Shown here: positions 34,146-46,964 of the stretch, piece after piece
Layout: each line of letters starts with the position of its first letter
How positions within the stretch are numbered: the first letter of the stretch is position 1
Assembly (NCBI GenBank): GCA_963932145.1
Contig: OZ010581.1
Span: 83,028,802-83,092,801 of the forward strand
Length of the DNA: 64,000 nucleotides
Direction: 5' to 3'
From: Acanthosepion lycidas
Lineage: Eukaryota > Mollusca > Cephalopoda > Sepiida > Sepiidae
Program-made: the position numbers and the translations under genes
The notes under the pieces: generated by a model
Seen by the model: only the letters and a program-made list of their open reading frames with translations
Databases searched by the model: none
What the model was told of the DNA's origin: nothing

Positions 34146-34563
34146 GATACTCAATCTCAAAATTTTCAGTTTATTTTTTAAGGAATGCACTCTTTATAGT
34201 AGCAGCAGGAGCCAGCCTCGTTCGTACGCTCTTTTGATCTACATTTTTCAGGAAATTCTGAAATAATGTTTGATTTGTTTTCAATTCATTGTTAAAAAGT
34301 TTTCAATTCTTTGTTAAAAAAATTTTCAAATCTTTGTTAAAAATTTTCAAATTTGATGATTAAAAAAATATTCATTGATATATATTTATTGAAAAATGCC
34401 CAAATAAATTTATTGTAAAAGAAAATTATTTAAGAATTCAGATGAAAAACAAGTTTATTTTCCCGAAAAAAGCAGACCAAAAGAGTGTACGAGGCTGACT
34501 CCTGCTGCTAATTTAAAGGCAGCATTCCTTTAAAAAAAGTTGAAAAATTCGGGAATGCGTATC
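34146..34563. mobile_element. MITE-like element with ~115-bp imperfect inverted repeats
   Basis: The arms 34146-34260 and 34449-34563 are reverse complements with scattered mismatches. The best core is AGCAGCAGGAG(C/T)CAGCCTCGT(T), with CTCTTTTG(A/G)TCT further in. The 190-bp interior is AT-rich and holds a short repeat (TTGTTAAAAA..TTTTCAAAT) three times at about 34289-34350. No protein is encoded. No convincing target-site duplication was found. Confidence 0.7.
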
Positions 34564-36059
34564 AATTATTTCCTTATTTATTGGAAAACTTTGATATAAA
34601 ACATTGGATCAGTTGAAGAATGCCCTAGACTCATCAACTGTAAAATCTCCACCTCAACTTAACTCAACTGTAGAATCATCTCCTAGACTCGTCAACTCTA
34701 GATTTTGAAACTTGTTAAAAATTAATGTTATTTTTTTCTTTTCAATTGGTCCTTTTCGAAAAAAAAGATTGAAGTTTTTTTTTTTAAATAAAGAAAAACA
34801 TTCGTACTAAAGTAGAACCAGAAATATACACGATTTAAAGTTTGTTTACATTTCGAAATTTTTTACTAGACTTGCAATTTTTAAAGCTCAAAAACTGTAT
34901 AAATATCAGGCTCAAGATTTCAATAGATTTCCCATAAAATCACTATTTTAGAATTATTATGTGAAAATAACAACATTCTACATTAAATTTTTAATTATTT
35001 TAGAGATTTTTAAACTAAACATTTTCAGAAAAATCAAATCTAGTGAATATTATAAGATTAACTTTTTATATTAGTATTACAAACTAAGAATCTTAAGTTT
35101 TTAATATAAAAAAGGTAAGTCAAAAATAAAATTATTTAGAGGTAAAATTTTCAGATATTACGGTTTAAATTCTTCAGGAACGAGTTTTTAAATATTTTAA
35201 ATATTCATTTAGGATCAACAATAGACTCTCCATTCCAACTCAACTGTAGAACCCCCTCCCCGCCGCCAAATCGTTAAGCTTTTCTGTGTTTCTGCTATTC
35301 GATGAATCCCTTTCTCAAAAACAAAGTTAAATCAGAAATGTAATTATTTAATATTGACTTTTAAGGTTTATTTTTTTATTGTTTTAAAAACTTAATTTTA
35401 AAACACAAATATTTTTTAAAATAACCGACTGAACTGATGGAAATAAATAAACTGTTATTAAATATTTCTGTCCTTATTAGTTTAGTTTCATTACCATCTT
35501 TCATAATGCCGTAAGATTAAAAAAAATGTATACGCCGGCAATATAATGACGGGGTAGTTACTTTGCCGAAAAAATTAATTGTCAGTCAGTTCTCTGGAGA
35601 ATAAATTAATGTTTAATGCAAGTATCAGGGGTGAACATTATCAAATTTTAATGAGTTTTTAATACAAGTGTTCAATGTTCAGTTATTTTTATCACGACAA
35701 TTACTATGGATTAAATTTTAAACTATTATATTGAACATAAGAATGAAATAAAAAGAGATAAGAAAAATGTATAAGAAAAAAAGGATAGTAAATTTTAAAA
35801 ACTGAATTTTAGAAAAGATTTGAACAAACATTGGCTGTATAGGATAAACTCCTGTAATTACTTCTATTTTTAAGCAACACTTCTCTATGCGAATGGGTCA
35901 CCAATGTGTCTAGCTGAGTTTGTGATAGTTAAAAAATTATCATACTTTTCTTACAACCCCACTTTTAGCTTTGTGCCAAAGTGTATCTTAGTACAATAAA
36001 TAAAAATTCCCTATGCCGTTGAGTATGCTCTTTTCCTATTTGTCTCGTTTTCTATTTTT
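34564..36059. other. AT-rich, no gene seen
   Basis: The phrase CTAGACTC(A/G)TCAACT occurs at about 34626 and 34683, with CTCAACTGTAGAA at about 34662 and 35238, indicating a small dispersed repeat. No coding frame of note. Confidence 0.45.
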
Positions 36060-38667
36060 TCATCGATTAGAATGAAATTTTGAGAGCAAAACCTGGGTGA
36101 TGCGGCTTACCTCAAGTTGAAAGATAATAGAGAACGTGAGGAAAGAAAATGTACTGCATTTTCTCATGTTTTCATACAGAAGAAATATGTAGTTAAAGCA
36201 AGATGCAAAGACAAGGATGCTGAATCTACATCAAAACGAGGAGGAGAAGATGGAGAAAATGCGAAGATGGTGGAGACAAATATAGTAATAAAAGTTGAAG
36301 AGGAATTTCCTGTAGGAATTAACGTTGTTAAAGAAATTGAAGTTGACAATGATGATGTGTCAAAGGAAGAGAGCTCCAGTGCATGCGATAAGGACATGTA
36401 TAAATTTGAAGAAGGAACTGATGAAGTTACTGGAAATAAAGAAATAGAACAGGCAAACACAGAGATTGCTGTGTACGAAGACATCACATTTTGGCCACGA
36501 ACTTGCTCAGAGCAGTTGCTTGTTGATCTTGTAACGTTGGGACTTAAAAAGTTTCAAAATAAAGATGAACAGTTTGCTCCGACTGTAAGACGGGGGAAAA
36601 TAGTTCGACGGAAATGCTACAACACTAGTTTTACAAAACTATGGAGAATGGAGAGACTGTTTTGAGATCATGGTCGCTGTACTCAAAGACGAACAAATCT
36701 CTTTATTGTTTCTGCTGTCACCTCTTCCTGAAGACAGAGCAACGCAAATCAAGTCTAGCAAGAAATCCAGGATTTCAAAAGTTCTGGAAGCTTAATTCAA
36801 AAATGTCTGAACATGAAAATTCGTATGACCACCAAAGAGCTTTCAAGGAATGGAAGATTTGGGAAATGGCTCTTAATAAAGGTAAAACCCTTGACAGTAA
36901 ATTACAAGATCCAACTATGAAAGGAAGAGAGATTTGGAGACAGGTTTTAACACGGTTACTTCATGTCGTGAAGTTTCTGACGAAACAGAACATACTTTTA
37001 GAGGTCATCACGAAGATGTATATAGTTCCAATAAAGGTAAATTTATAGAACTTGTTGAACTTATGAGCAAATATAACCCTGTTCTTGAAAAGCATTACTT
37101 GAAAGAAGTAAGTGATAACCGGCGGTACTTGTCACCGAAAATCCAAAATGAATTCATTCATATCTTGGGAAAACACGTAAAGGAAAATATATTAGATCGA
37201 ATTTGAAAAGCCAATTCTTTTGCAATCATACTAGACAGCACGCCAGACATTTCTCATACTGATCAGATGAGTTTCATTTGTTGATATGCCATTGTTGAAG
37301 ACAAAGAAGCGGAGGTGCAGGAATAATTTCTCGGTTTTATCACTAAGCATAGGAAGACAGATTATGAGATCAAGAAGATGATTTTGGATCGACTGGAGAG
37401 ACACTTGATTTCGAAAAATATAGAGGGATAGGATTTGACAATGCGGGTAGTATGGCTGGAGTTCATGGTGGTGTTCAACGTCTTCTACGAAACATAAATG
37501 GTAAAGCTAAATTTGTGCCATGTTCTAATCATATTTATGCGGTCTTCATGCCTCAGTTGTGGATGCAAGTGCCATTACATTTTTCGGAGTAATTGAGAGA
37601 CTCTATACATTTTTCTCTTCTTCCAATCACCGGAGGGAAGTTTTATCTTCGCATGTGAAGGTTATGATAAAGCGTTTGCTAACCACCCGTTGGAGTGCAC
37701 GTTACGAAGCTATACGTGCAGGGAAAACCGAATTTCAAGGAGTGATTCAGGCACTCGATTCATTAACCTCAGCTTCAGAAAATCTTCAAACGAGAGGGGA
37801 TGCACAAATTATTTTGCTTTCAATTGAAAACTTCTCCTTCGTGTCACATTTGTATTACTGGAAAAAATTATGGGACAAATAAATCTCATCCAAAAGAAAC
37901 TTCTAGAATCTGGTATTGGTTTGGATGTGTGTGTAACCCACATGGATGCGACCAAAATTTTCTTTAACCGAAACAGGGACAGGCTGGCGTCTGAATTGGT
38001 TAATCAAAGTAAAGCAAAGTGCGAGGAAATGGAAAAGAGGATTAGAAGAAAGAGAAAGTTACCTGGGGAAAAAGAAGATGATGTATGTCAAACACCTGTG
38101 CAGGGACTAAAGAGAAATCTTTACGAATGTCATGGTCGAATTGTAAATGAACTGGAAGTACGATTTGACTCCATGTCTCATCTGTAAACTGTCTTCGCTG
38201 GATTATCATCGCAAGCAATCATGGACGATAGTGAAAGCGAGATGGCGCGAAAATTTAAAATTCTCGGTAGTGAATACAGTGCTGACTTAAACGTATCTAG
38301 GCTGCCTTTGGAAGTTCTCCAACTTCAGGATATTTTAGTAACAACTTCCAAAGTGGAACATAGCATGACCATAATGTCCAAATCATCGGCTATCGAATGG
38401 CTGAGATGGATTTATCAATGTTGAGTACAAGAATTAGTGTCAAATATTGTGATTGCTCTACGGCTGTTTTTGACGCTCACAGTTTCTATTGCTACTGCTT
38501 CTCAAAACTGAAGTTCATTAAAAGTCACTTGAGATCGAGTATGTCGCAAGATCGCTTATCCAATTTGTTTCTCATTTCAATTAAACATGAAACTGTGGAG
38601 AAGAAAGACTTTGACCAATTTATTAGTAACTTTGCTTCTGCAAAAGCTCGAAAGGTTAAAATATGAT
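36060..38667 (+). pseudogene. hAT-superfamily transposase (ZMYM1/DUF4371 type), degenerate
   Basis: A plus-strand transposase spread over at least six open segments. The first, 36117-36665 (182 codons), is intact, with an acidic, low-complexity N-terminal region and then FWPRTCSEQLLVDLVTLG. A frameshift leads into 36641-37048, which holds the TTF-type zinc-finger region: YCFCCHLF, then FQKFWKLNSKMSEHENSYDHQRA. DUF4371-like pieces follow: GHHEDVYSSNKG...ELMSKYNPVLEKHYL, LSPKIQNEFIHILGKHVKENI, a stop at 37204, ILDSTPDISHTDQMSF and FDNAGSMAGVHGG. Next come TRWSARYEAIRAGKTEF (37672 onward) and 37870-38187. The end, 38397-38666, is the hATC dimerisation domain (FSKLKFIKSHLRSSMSQDRLSNLFLISIKHE). 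About five frameshifts and several stops make it inactive. Confidence 0.88.
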
Positions 38668-38777
38668 AACGTTTGTTCAGCTAATTTTTTAATTTGTGTT
38701 TTTCAAGTATTAATCAACGCCATTTAGGATATTTCATTTATATTTTCCTCCAAAACAGAGGCGTCATTATGAATACG

Positions 38778-38812
38778 GGCCCCGGGCAGCACTTTGCCTC
38801 GGTACAACCCTG
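38778..38812 (+). repeat. Likely 3' terminal region of the hAT element
   Basis: About 110 bases after the transposase lies GGGCCCCGGGCAGCAC followed by CTCGGTACAACCCTG. A CAGGG-type end (read from outside inward) next to a GCCCGGGG block is usual for this hAT group. I could not find a matching 5' end or an 8-bp duplication. Confidence 0.5.
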
Positions 38813-41090
38813 CACATTGATGTGAGATCTAGAAGTGAAATGTTAACATTCAGATCTCAAAGTAAGGAGATAAAAAAATTTTAAATACCATTTTTAAAAA
38901 AGAAATTCTTATTTTAATTTTATCGATTTTTCAAGCTACATATGATTGAAAAGAATTTAAGAATGCATCTACTCTCTCATCCTGTTAAAATATACTTCAA
39001 AGCAAATTATATGGACAGTCTTTCAAAAATATAAATGTTTAATTTTTTTAATATTGCTCAAGAAGCAATTTTATTTCTTCTAATCCTATCGATTTTTATT
39101 ACCACTCAGGTCATTTTTTAAATTTATATCTTGTATATTTTTGTTTATATCTTTGTTGAAATGTTAGATCTATAAATATTGTCTCCTGCTTTTCCCTGAA
39201 TTTATTTTCTTTGCTTAAAAGTATCAATCTATAAATTTGCCAATCTATTTATCAACCTATAAATTTACTAAGCGCCAATCGAGAAATTATGGCAAAATAT
39301 GTTTAAACTTTTTGTGATATGTGTTATATTTTCTTTAAAACATCGAAAAGCTGTTTAAGTAAAATTAGTATTTAAATTTTTATCCACGACTTTATATCTA
39401 CTTTTTAAACCCACTTATTGTTATGATCTTTTAGAATGTGAAGAAAAAACAAACTGATTATTCAAATCTTAAAATCATACACAAAACTTTGCATCGTTTA
39501 CACTTTGATTGAAATCGTTTACACTTTGATTGAAATAAGTTCAGACATATTTTGATTAGCCGTTAATACTGTGTTCAAAAATCACTGGAATTAAAGAAAT
39601 ACAATGTGAACGACAGTAATACTTCCCAAAAAGAATTAAATTTTATTAGTAAAATAAACATCAGCGATCTAACTTTAAAAAATATAAACCCCTAAAAGTT
39701 CTCATTCTACTATGTATGTGAGCGTATTTCATTTTATATGGCGGTATCTCAAAACGTTCATAAAACCCTAATCTATTTGATTTGAGGAAGATTAAGGCAG
39801 AAATAATATTAGGAAACAAATAACAACTGAAATTCAATTATGTTTCATACCTTGAAATTATTTTGGGATAATTTCTTTCTTTCGGAGCATCAATAAATGT
39901 TTGTACATCCCTAAATAATTACCATTTTAAATTCACATATATTTCATTTACTTTTGGAAATATTGGTTTTAATCCGAACTGCTCTAACAATGAACGCAAT
40001 AGAAGTATTGTTTGGTCGAAAATCTAACGTCATGGGAGGTTTTGAAAAGTCGCCAAATTACTCTGGTTGTGTGATTTGTTGAAGGGAGTCATTCCTATTT
40101 CTCCTGTCCTGTATAACATTCCAGTTTCATTCATCTGAACGGGTGCTTATCGGACTGACGTCACTTATTAACACCTCCCAAGAAGAAGGGTCCTTCAGAA
40201 CAAACAGATGGTATCCTACACATTTAGTTAGAGAACTAAATATTTGCCATAAAATCACGATATATATAAAGAATCAACGTTTGTTTGCGCCTATTAAAAA
40301 TAACAAGTGTCGTATTTATATTAAACGAAAAAATAGTTGCATTAACATTCACTCTTACAAGGTTTCGTTCAATCAAATATGTTATGTATGTTGCAATAAT
40401 CTTTAATTGATATATTTTTATGTACTGAGAAAAATATAGCAAAGATTAGGATAGCATTTATATGTTATTCTTTTCTTATTTAATCATGAAATAATTATGT
40501 ATGTTTATTTTAATATTTCTTCAAAGCAATAATCAAATGAGTAAGTTTTTTTAACGTCTTCCCTCATTCTGTTATAGAATTGAGATCTTATTAGCTTCTG
40601 TCTAGTCTGACTTATGTTTATTAACAGGTTTTATTCTACTTTCGTACATTGAAAAGGAATTAAAAAGCGATTTACTGCGAAATAAAAAGTTGTATCCCGA
40701 CTTTTGTTAATTTGCAATAAGATTGTTCAGTAGTATATATATATAAAAGTTCCAAAATATATTTCACAATAAAACATATCAAAATGATATATTAGAATCA
40801 CTGTTGACAAAATTTAATGCTATGTAGGTAATATATTTCATGCAAATATATTCAAAGCTTATACGAATTTGTATGAATTAATACCGCAGACTCTATTCAT
40901 AGTAAACTTATAAAGAACCTCGGTGAAACGGCAACAGTTCCTGCAAATGGAGACTTTATAAAATAAATCTATTATATATCAACATTTCTTTATGCAGAAA
41001 AACATATTTAAAAACATGAGACAAAAATCTTGAAACCATTTATGTGCAGTGAATTTAATATGAATACATTTACATTTATTTCTGTATGTA
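38813..41090. other. AT-rich, no gene seen
   Basis: A 22-bp unit (CGTTTACACTTTGATTGAAAT) is duplicated at about 39497-39538, and a TGACGTCA octamer lies at 40156-40163. The opposed frames 40143-40406 and 40236-40442 show no domain. Confidence 0.5.
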
Positions 41091-43541
41091 AGGCATGTGA
41101 ACTAATGGATAGATGGAACGGAATTCCTTAAAATTTTCTTTCCTGGAGTTGCTGCCTATCCTATTACTCGACTGTTCAGTGTCAGACAGTCAGTTCAGCA
41201 AAACAGCATTTTTGAGTTCCATAGTGTAACATAGACACGCTAGAGATTGTCCGCACTCAAGTCTCTAGCTCTCCAACTCGGGGACCACTTCACTTGCTTG
41301 TCTACTCTATTTGTATTTTCTTTGCTTCCTGTTTCACTTTCTAACATATTCGGTTAAAACTTTAGACGATTATTTATTTCAGTAGATGTTGTCTTTCCCA
41401 CTTCTTTTTATCAAATGAGCTCATTGATTTCTTCTTAACTATTTAATTCCCTTCCTCGACACTAGCATGCCCCTTTATTTTAGTTCGGAAACTTATATGT
41501 ACACATTTTTCCAATTTACTTCAAGTCAACTTATCTCACTTTCTTCCAGTTATCTCTTGTCTACTTTATCAAATTCATTTTCAAGTTATCTTTTACTCTC
41601 ATTTACAATTCTATCCCTAAATACTTGATTTGTTTTCTTGTGTTTTTCAACTGTAACTATTCGTTATTATTATTTTGTTATTGCTATATTTCTGCGTGAA
41701 TATTTTCTTTTAGACTTTATCAGCAATTTCAGAAGCGTTTTCTAATGATAAAAGTTTATACTTTTATTTCAAAATATAAATAATACAGTCAAATGTCATT
41801 AAAGTAACTGATTACGTGTACAAAAGAATTTAAAATGGAAACCAACTTGATAATTGCTGAGAGTAACAGAATATGGTTCTAAAGATAAACAAAAATATAA
41901 GGAAATGGCAAGGAAATTTTAAGCTCACTTCCTCCAGGCAGTCTTAAAATTCAGCTTTCTCTAAATTATGCGTTCTCTTTAAATAAAAATTATTGCAAAT
42001 AAACTATAAATGCTAAGCATTAATTATAGATTTATCTTAGAGTGTCAAAGACTAGATGAATTTCATATATAGCTAAGCAGCACGAGACAATTTACAAAAG
42101 CTATCATCTAGCATTTTATATTTCTTGTGGTAAATTATTCCGATATATGCCATTTTAAAACAATTACCATAACTTTTTTGTAATAGTAAATATTCTAATA
42201 GTCTCTTGTGGTATATGTGTACGTGTGTATCACCAGATTTCAAACTAATATTGACTATAGAATCTCTTTAATTAATTAAAATAAGTTTTCATTCAAACAG
42301 CACATTGCTCTTCTTAACCGAAAGCCTATAAACGCGTTTCAAAATAAAACTGTAGTTGATTTGAAAAAAAATTAACTGTTTTTCTATATTTATGATGTAT
42401 GAGTTTGGAAAACTAAACAAAAAAGGAAATGAAATTTCATAAAGATTTATTTGAACTAAGATTTATTTAAAACTAATTATTTTAATAAACACTTGAATAA
42501 TCATTTGCTTCAAAAGCTATGCAGTATTGAAAAGTCAATCGATAACAAATATTTTTCTCTATTAACACTAAGTCATTTAAATCGACGAAATAAAAACGAA
42601 ATTGCATTTAATTTTTTAAACTCTTGATTTTTATACGTATGTACACCAGTACCATCAAGATTTGAAAAAAAAAAAAAAAAAAAAGCAAGAAACAATAGGA
42701 AAATCACAGAATACCTAATACGATTTCTTGTTTTTACTTCGAGATATACTGATTCGTAGATTTAAAAAAATGAACATTTCGGCTCTTGATTTAACATGAT
42801 GGTTAGCAAGCCAGTTTAGCTAGAATTCCATTGTACAGTGAGTTCAATCTAAAACTTCAATTCCTAACAGACTTATTTTCCTCTCATGATTGTTTTAAAC
42901 GAGTTTCATCTAAAACACTTCAGGATAAAATAATGCATTTTACTTCTAAATCTTCTGTGTCAGTTCAAAATATTTTTAAGAGTTCATTCTAATAATTTTA
43001 TAATTTTACTATTTACATTGATTTGTTTTCAATTATTACTATTACTTAATTTTCGATTTATTTTCCGTATTCTCTTAAAAGACTAATAATGTATGTTGTA
43101 TGGGAGAAACAAGAAAATGTGATATTGCGTTATTGTACTGACGCCTAAGCAATAATGTTTTTTTCTCAGTAGAGTTCAAAATTAATATCTGCTTTATTAT
43201 ATAATCCAAGCAAAGGTGGGATAATTTTAGATGCATTAAAGATTAATTATGCTTTGAATTTGATAATAGTATGGAAAAGAAAAATTGCTGTAACAAGGTG
43301 TAGCTTTAATATTTCTGAAAAGATTTGGTTAATTAATTGTGTCTTTAAAAATAATAATTTGCATACACGAACAAATAATTCGAGTTCTTAAAACAGTATA
43401 ATACTTACCAAATTTATATGTAAATTATCTTATGACGTAATATTTTGATTTTTAAGAACACGTTTGCTTATATTTGAAGCCACGGAATGTAAAATTGTCA
43501 GTTTTAATCTTTTGCAACTGATATTAAACCAATTACACGAA
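41091..43541. other. AT-rich, no gene seen
   Basis: The 41130-41330 patch is more complex, with a GTCAGACAGTCAGTTCAG motif, but no frame or known repeat. A poly(A) run of about 20 lies at 42665-42684. Confidence 0.45.
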
Positions 43542-43543
43542 TT

Positions 43544-43613
<70 letters not shown>
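43542..43613. repeat. (TTC)n(TTA)n compound microsatellite
   Basis: About 31 bases of TTC and 40 of TTA. The long poly-F/L and poly-N/K frames on the two strands are artefacts. Confidence 0.95.
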
Positions 43614-43764
43614 GTTAAAATAATCATTGTTCTGTGTAAATGCGTGAGGATATCTGTATTTCGGCAATTGTTCACGTATGTTCCAGGAAAAAAAGAAAAT
43701 TGAATTGATAAAACGTTCTCATTTATATTTCAATTGAGAAGTGTTTTAACAGAGTATGGAAAAT

Positions 43765-44100
43765 GTGACTCCAAAATCCGAAGGTGGATTGGAATAGCAA
43801 AAGATGTCTTCTAAAAGCTAAACAATGTATTAAGAAACAGGAAAATTTCTTTAGAATCTGATTAATTGTTATGTAATATCAGTTTTTGCATATGACAGTG
43901 AATGCTGGACAATCACCTCATATATGAAGAAGAGACTTGAAGCAACAGAGATGTGCTTCTACAGAGGGGTGCTGACAATACTATAGACTGTGAATGTAAG
44001 CCACAAATACCATTGAGCGAAATAAATGCTTCTGCTTGAAACTCCCCGAAGGTTATTGGATATGACTTATAGCATCAGAATACACCGACCGAAATAAAGT
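43765..44100 (+). pseudogene. RTE-like LINE fragment
   Basis: The plus strand reads PKSEGGLE.QKMSSKS-like and IAKDVF.KLNNVLRNRKISLES blocks (about 43790-43860), then VFAYDSECWTITSYMKKRLEATEMCFYRG (about 43885-43965), the conserved stretch just after the RT domain. It ends soon after. Two frame changes and a stop (TAG at 43983) break it. Confidence 0.7.
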
Positions 44101-44482
44101 AATCAAACAACAAAGTTAAGGTTGTTTGTGGTAAAAATAATAAGTAACAAGTTTAATAGCATGAATAATATTATTTGCAAACACTGAAAACTGGGTATTT
44201 CTAATAATTATAGAGCAATTGATGATTTTCGAAAATTTTTACCGTAAGGAAATAAATTTGTTCTTGCATGTTACTTACATTTACTTTTAAAATGCGTTGA
44301 ACGTGAGTGAAAATCAGAAGGTCATTGAATATGGGGGACTGAAAACAACACTGAACCAAAAATGATATTTGTTTGTTATAAAGTATTTCAAAGTTCCCTG
44401 CCTTCAAATTTCCAATGAAATGAGCAATTATTGTGACCGCACCAACGGGAACAGTTCAAAATTAGATTGAAAGTGGAGAGTA

Positions 44483-44575
<93 letters not shown>

Positions 44576-44592
44576 AAGAAAGAGAAAGAGAA
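44483..44592. repeat. (TA)n(GA)n compound microsatellite
   Basis: About 48 bases of TA followed by about 60 of GA/GAAA. The minus-strand frames 44388-44603 and 44462-44818 are repeat artefacts. Confidence 0.95.
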
Positions 44593-44974
44593 ATCCGCAA
44601 CAATGATGAAAAAATGAATAAAGATAAAGAAAATTATAGCTATACTTGAAGCGATCTAATAAAAGCGACTTTTGTGTTTTAAGTAAAAATATATATATTA
44701 TGTCTTCGGAGTTCACTATTGGGGGATACAGACACAACCGCTCATAAATGAAAAATGATGATTGGTTTAACCAATTAAAAATGAAATATGCACATCTATG
44801 AATCGATATGTATTCCATTTGTTTAATCTGATAAATTGTGAATTTTAACCACTGAATACAATTGCTAAATTACAAGATCTCTTTATTTTTTTCAATGCTA
44901 TTTTGTTTCTTAATACTAACATATTACCGAAAACTTATTTTCCAATTGGCCTACTCTCCTCTTGCTTTGTACGA
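44593..44974. other. AT-rich, no gene seen
   Basis: No recognisable feature. Confidence 0.5.
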
Positions 44975-45150
44975 GATGATCTTCTTCTTCTATGTGCCGC
45001 GTTCCTTCAGGAGATGGACCAACGTGGTTCTCCAAACTTTCCCTCTTTGTGGCGTTTAGCAGATTTTTCTACCTTTTGCTAAGTGTCCCCCAACCCGTTC
45101 CGACTTCCATTCAGACAAGCTTGTCAGATAGGTGGCTCGCTGCCTCCCTT

Positions 45151-45219
<69 letters not shown>

Positions 45220-45565
45220 TGTCCTTATATGCCCTGTGAGGATTAAGTTTTTCCAACCCCTTCTTCCTCATTATGTGCCCAAGAAATTTCAGCGTTTTTT
45301 CCTGATTCTTCATGGGTTCTTTTGTTTGCCATTTTCTTTAAGACCTCCGCGTTGCTTACGCAATGGATTCATGGAATTCTCAGTATCCTTCTGCATGACC
45401 ATATTTCTGTTGCCTCCAGTTTCCACCTCATCCGTAGTGAGATTGTCCATCATTCACTGCAATGTAAGAGGATTGCTATTACGTAGAACCCTGCACTCTT
45501 TTCTTTGTTTCTAACATTTTTTTCAGCGCTTTGCTTAGCTTTTGGAATGCCGCTTTCGCTAGTCC
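44975..45565 (-). pseudogene. RTE-like LINE C-terminus split by a (CT)n expansion
   Basis: On the minus strand 45056-45313 reads KTLKFLGHIMRKKGLEKLNPHRAYKDN, then a run of Arg-Glu dipeptides from the microsatellite, then GEGRQRATYLTSLSEW. In sister copies the corresponding site is a short Arg-rich segment (as in the 47106 copy, YIEDKRDRRK). The frame stays open through the repeat, so the microsatellite grew within the coding sequence instead of marking a junction. Beyond it, both sides continue the LINE. The remainder (45320-45560) is in other frames. Confidence 0.75.
45154..45218. repeat. (CT)n microsatellite inside LINE coding sequence
   Basis: A 65-base CT run encoding (RE)n on the minus strand, flanked on both sides by recognisable LINE codons. 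Confidence 0.95.
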
Positions 45566-45567
45566 AC

Positions 45568-45570
<3 letters not shown>

Positions 45571-45662
<92 letters not shown>

Positions 45663-45692
45663 ACAGAGAGAGGGAGAGAGAGGGAGGGAGGG
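45571..45692. repeat. (CT)n(TA)n(GA)n compound microsatellite
   Basis: CT then TA then GAGAGAGGGAGGG. This abuts the truncated end of the RTE-like copy, as at 28254. Confidence 0.95.
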
Positions 45693-46383
45693 AGATTTCC
45701 ACACTCTTTTAAAATTACACCTAACTTGTCTGGAGCATGCTCCTGTGAACTTTTCTTTTTAACATTTTTCTGATATCTATTTTACTGTCCTGTCACAATC
45801 TATACTTTTTTTTATCTTTTTTAAGTGATTTTTTTTTTTTTTTAATCAGATTTTCTTCGCTTTCTTCCTTCCCAACGTTCATCATAGAATGAGGGAAAGA
45901 CTAAGGGTGGGTGGGTAAGGTTGGTTCACTAAAGAAAAAAGGCGGCAATGTAAAGAGAGGTGCGATTTGTTTCTCATCCCCACTCTTCTTCCGACTACCC
46001 CCGACCGCTGTCTGGGTCTAACGCCAAAGCTTATCGTCTCATTAATGCCTCGCACTGCACCGATTTTCCTTGTTTGTCTTGCGCTTCTTCTGCCAGATTA
46101 AACCCCGTCTGCTGGTGCTACTTTTAGGCTGTGATAAATGTGTGTCAGTCTGTCTCTTGAGGAATTACCCACTTCCTCATCTTTTGCTTTCTCCTATTCA
46201 CTCTCTCACTCGCAATTTTAATAGTCATCTTAATAATCGTAGATGGATATATTTCCTATTTCTTTAAGATCTACGGATTTTTTTCCTTTACCCATACGAC
46301 GTGGATCTTTTCCCTTTTCTATTTATACGTGTCACATCAACCACTTTATTTTCCTGAATTTGATTCTATCTCACATTTTTTCA
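45693..46383. other. GC-richer island, unrecognised
   Basis: Bases 45880-46200 are clearly GC-richer (CTACCCCCGACCGCTGTCTGG near 45997). Frames 46070-46267 and 46243-46650 have no domain. It may be an untranslated exon or old repeat. Confidence 0.35.
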
Positions 46384-46384
46384 G

Positions 46385-46479
<95 letters not shown>
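46384..46479. repeat. (CT)n(TA)n(TG)n compound microsatellite
   Basis: Three dinucleotide blocks in series. TG/CA blocks of this length can adopt Z-form DNA. Confidence 0.95.
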
Positions 46480-46481
<2 letters not shown>

Positions 46482-46964
46482 TTCGCCTTCTCTTACGCGC
46501 ACTAATTTTCAAACGCAATTTCAAATCTACTCAGTCTCTATCTTTTGCATACATACGTATAACATATTGAATATAAATATATTTTTCTGTTATCACACAT
46601 CATTGGTTTGTTTTAGTTTCTTTATCATTTCAAATATAAGCATAAAATAACATCAAGAACATTGAAAAAGTGTTGCCATCGAAAAAGTGTTCCAACGCAA
46701 CTGACACTGATTCTTGTTTATAAGTAATCTCATTGAAAGAAGACAATGATAAAAATCACTTTAAAATCGTTCAATAAATTTCCAGTGTAATTTGTGAATA
46801 ACCTTCTTCATTGAATTGGATAATACGATCAACTAATGACTAATATTTATATATTTGTTTTGATTTTGTAAAGAGATTAAATTGCTCGTCGCTCATTCAA
46901 CATAGTAATTTGATACATTTTTTACGCAGATACGTTCATTTTCAATTAATCTTCTTTTATTCGC
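46480..46964. other. AT-rich, no gene seen
   Basis: No recognisable feature. Confidence 0.5.

Noticed and set aside
35625..35640. CAGGGGTGAAC as the 5' terminal repeat of the hAT element
   Set aside because: It matches the 3' end over only about 11 bases and the flanking 8-mers (GCAAGTAT and CACATTGA) do not form a duplication.
43430..43703. Poly-Asn/Lys and poly-Phe/Leu frames
   Set aside because: Artefacts of the (TTC)n(TTA)n microsatellite read on both strands.
45083..45773. Ser-Leu repeat and Tyr-Ile repeat proteins
   Set aside because: Reads of (CT)n and (TA)n tracts in frames opposite to the LINE.
46243..46650. 135-codon frame
   Set aside because: Its core is the (CT)(TA)(TG) microsatellite.
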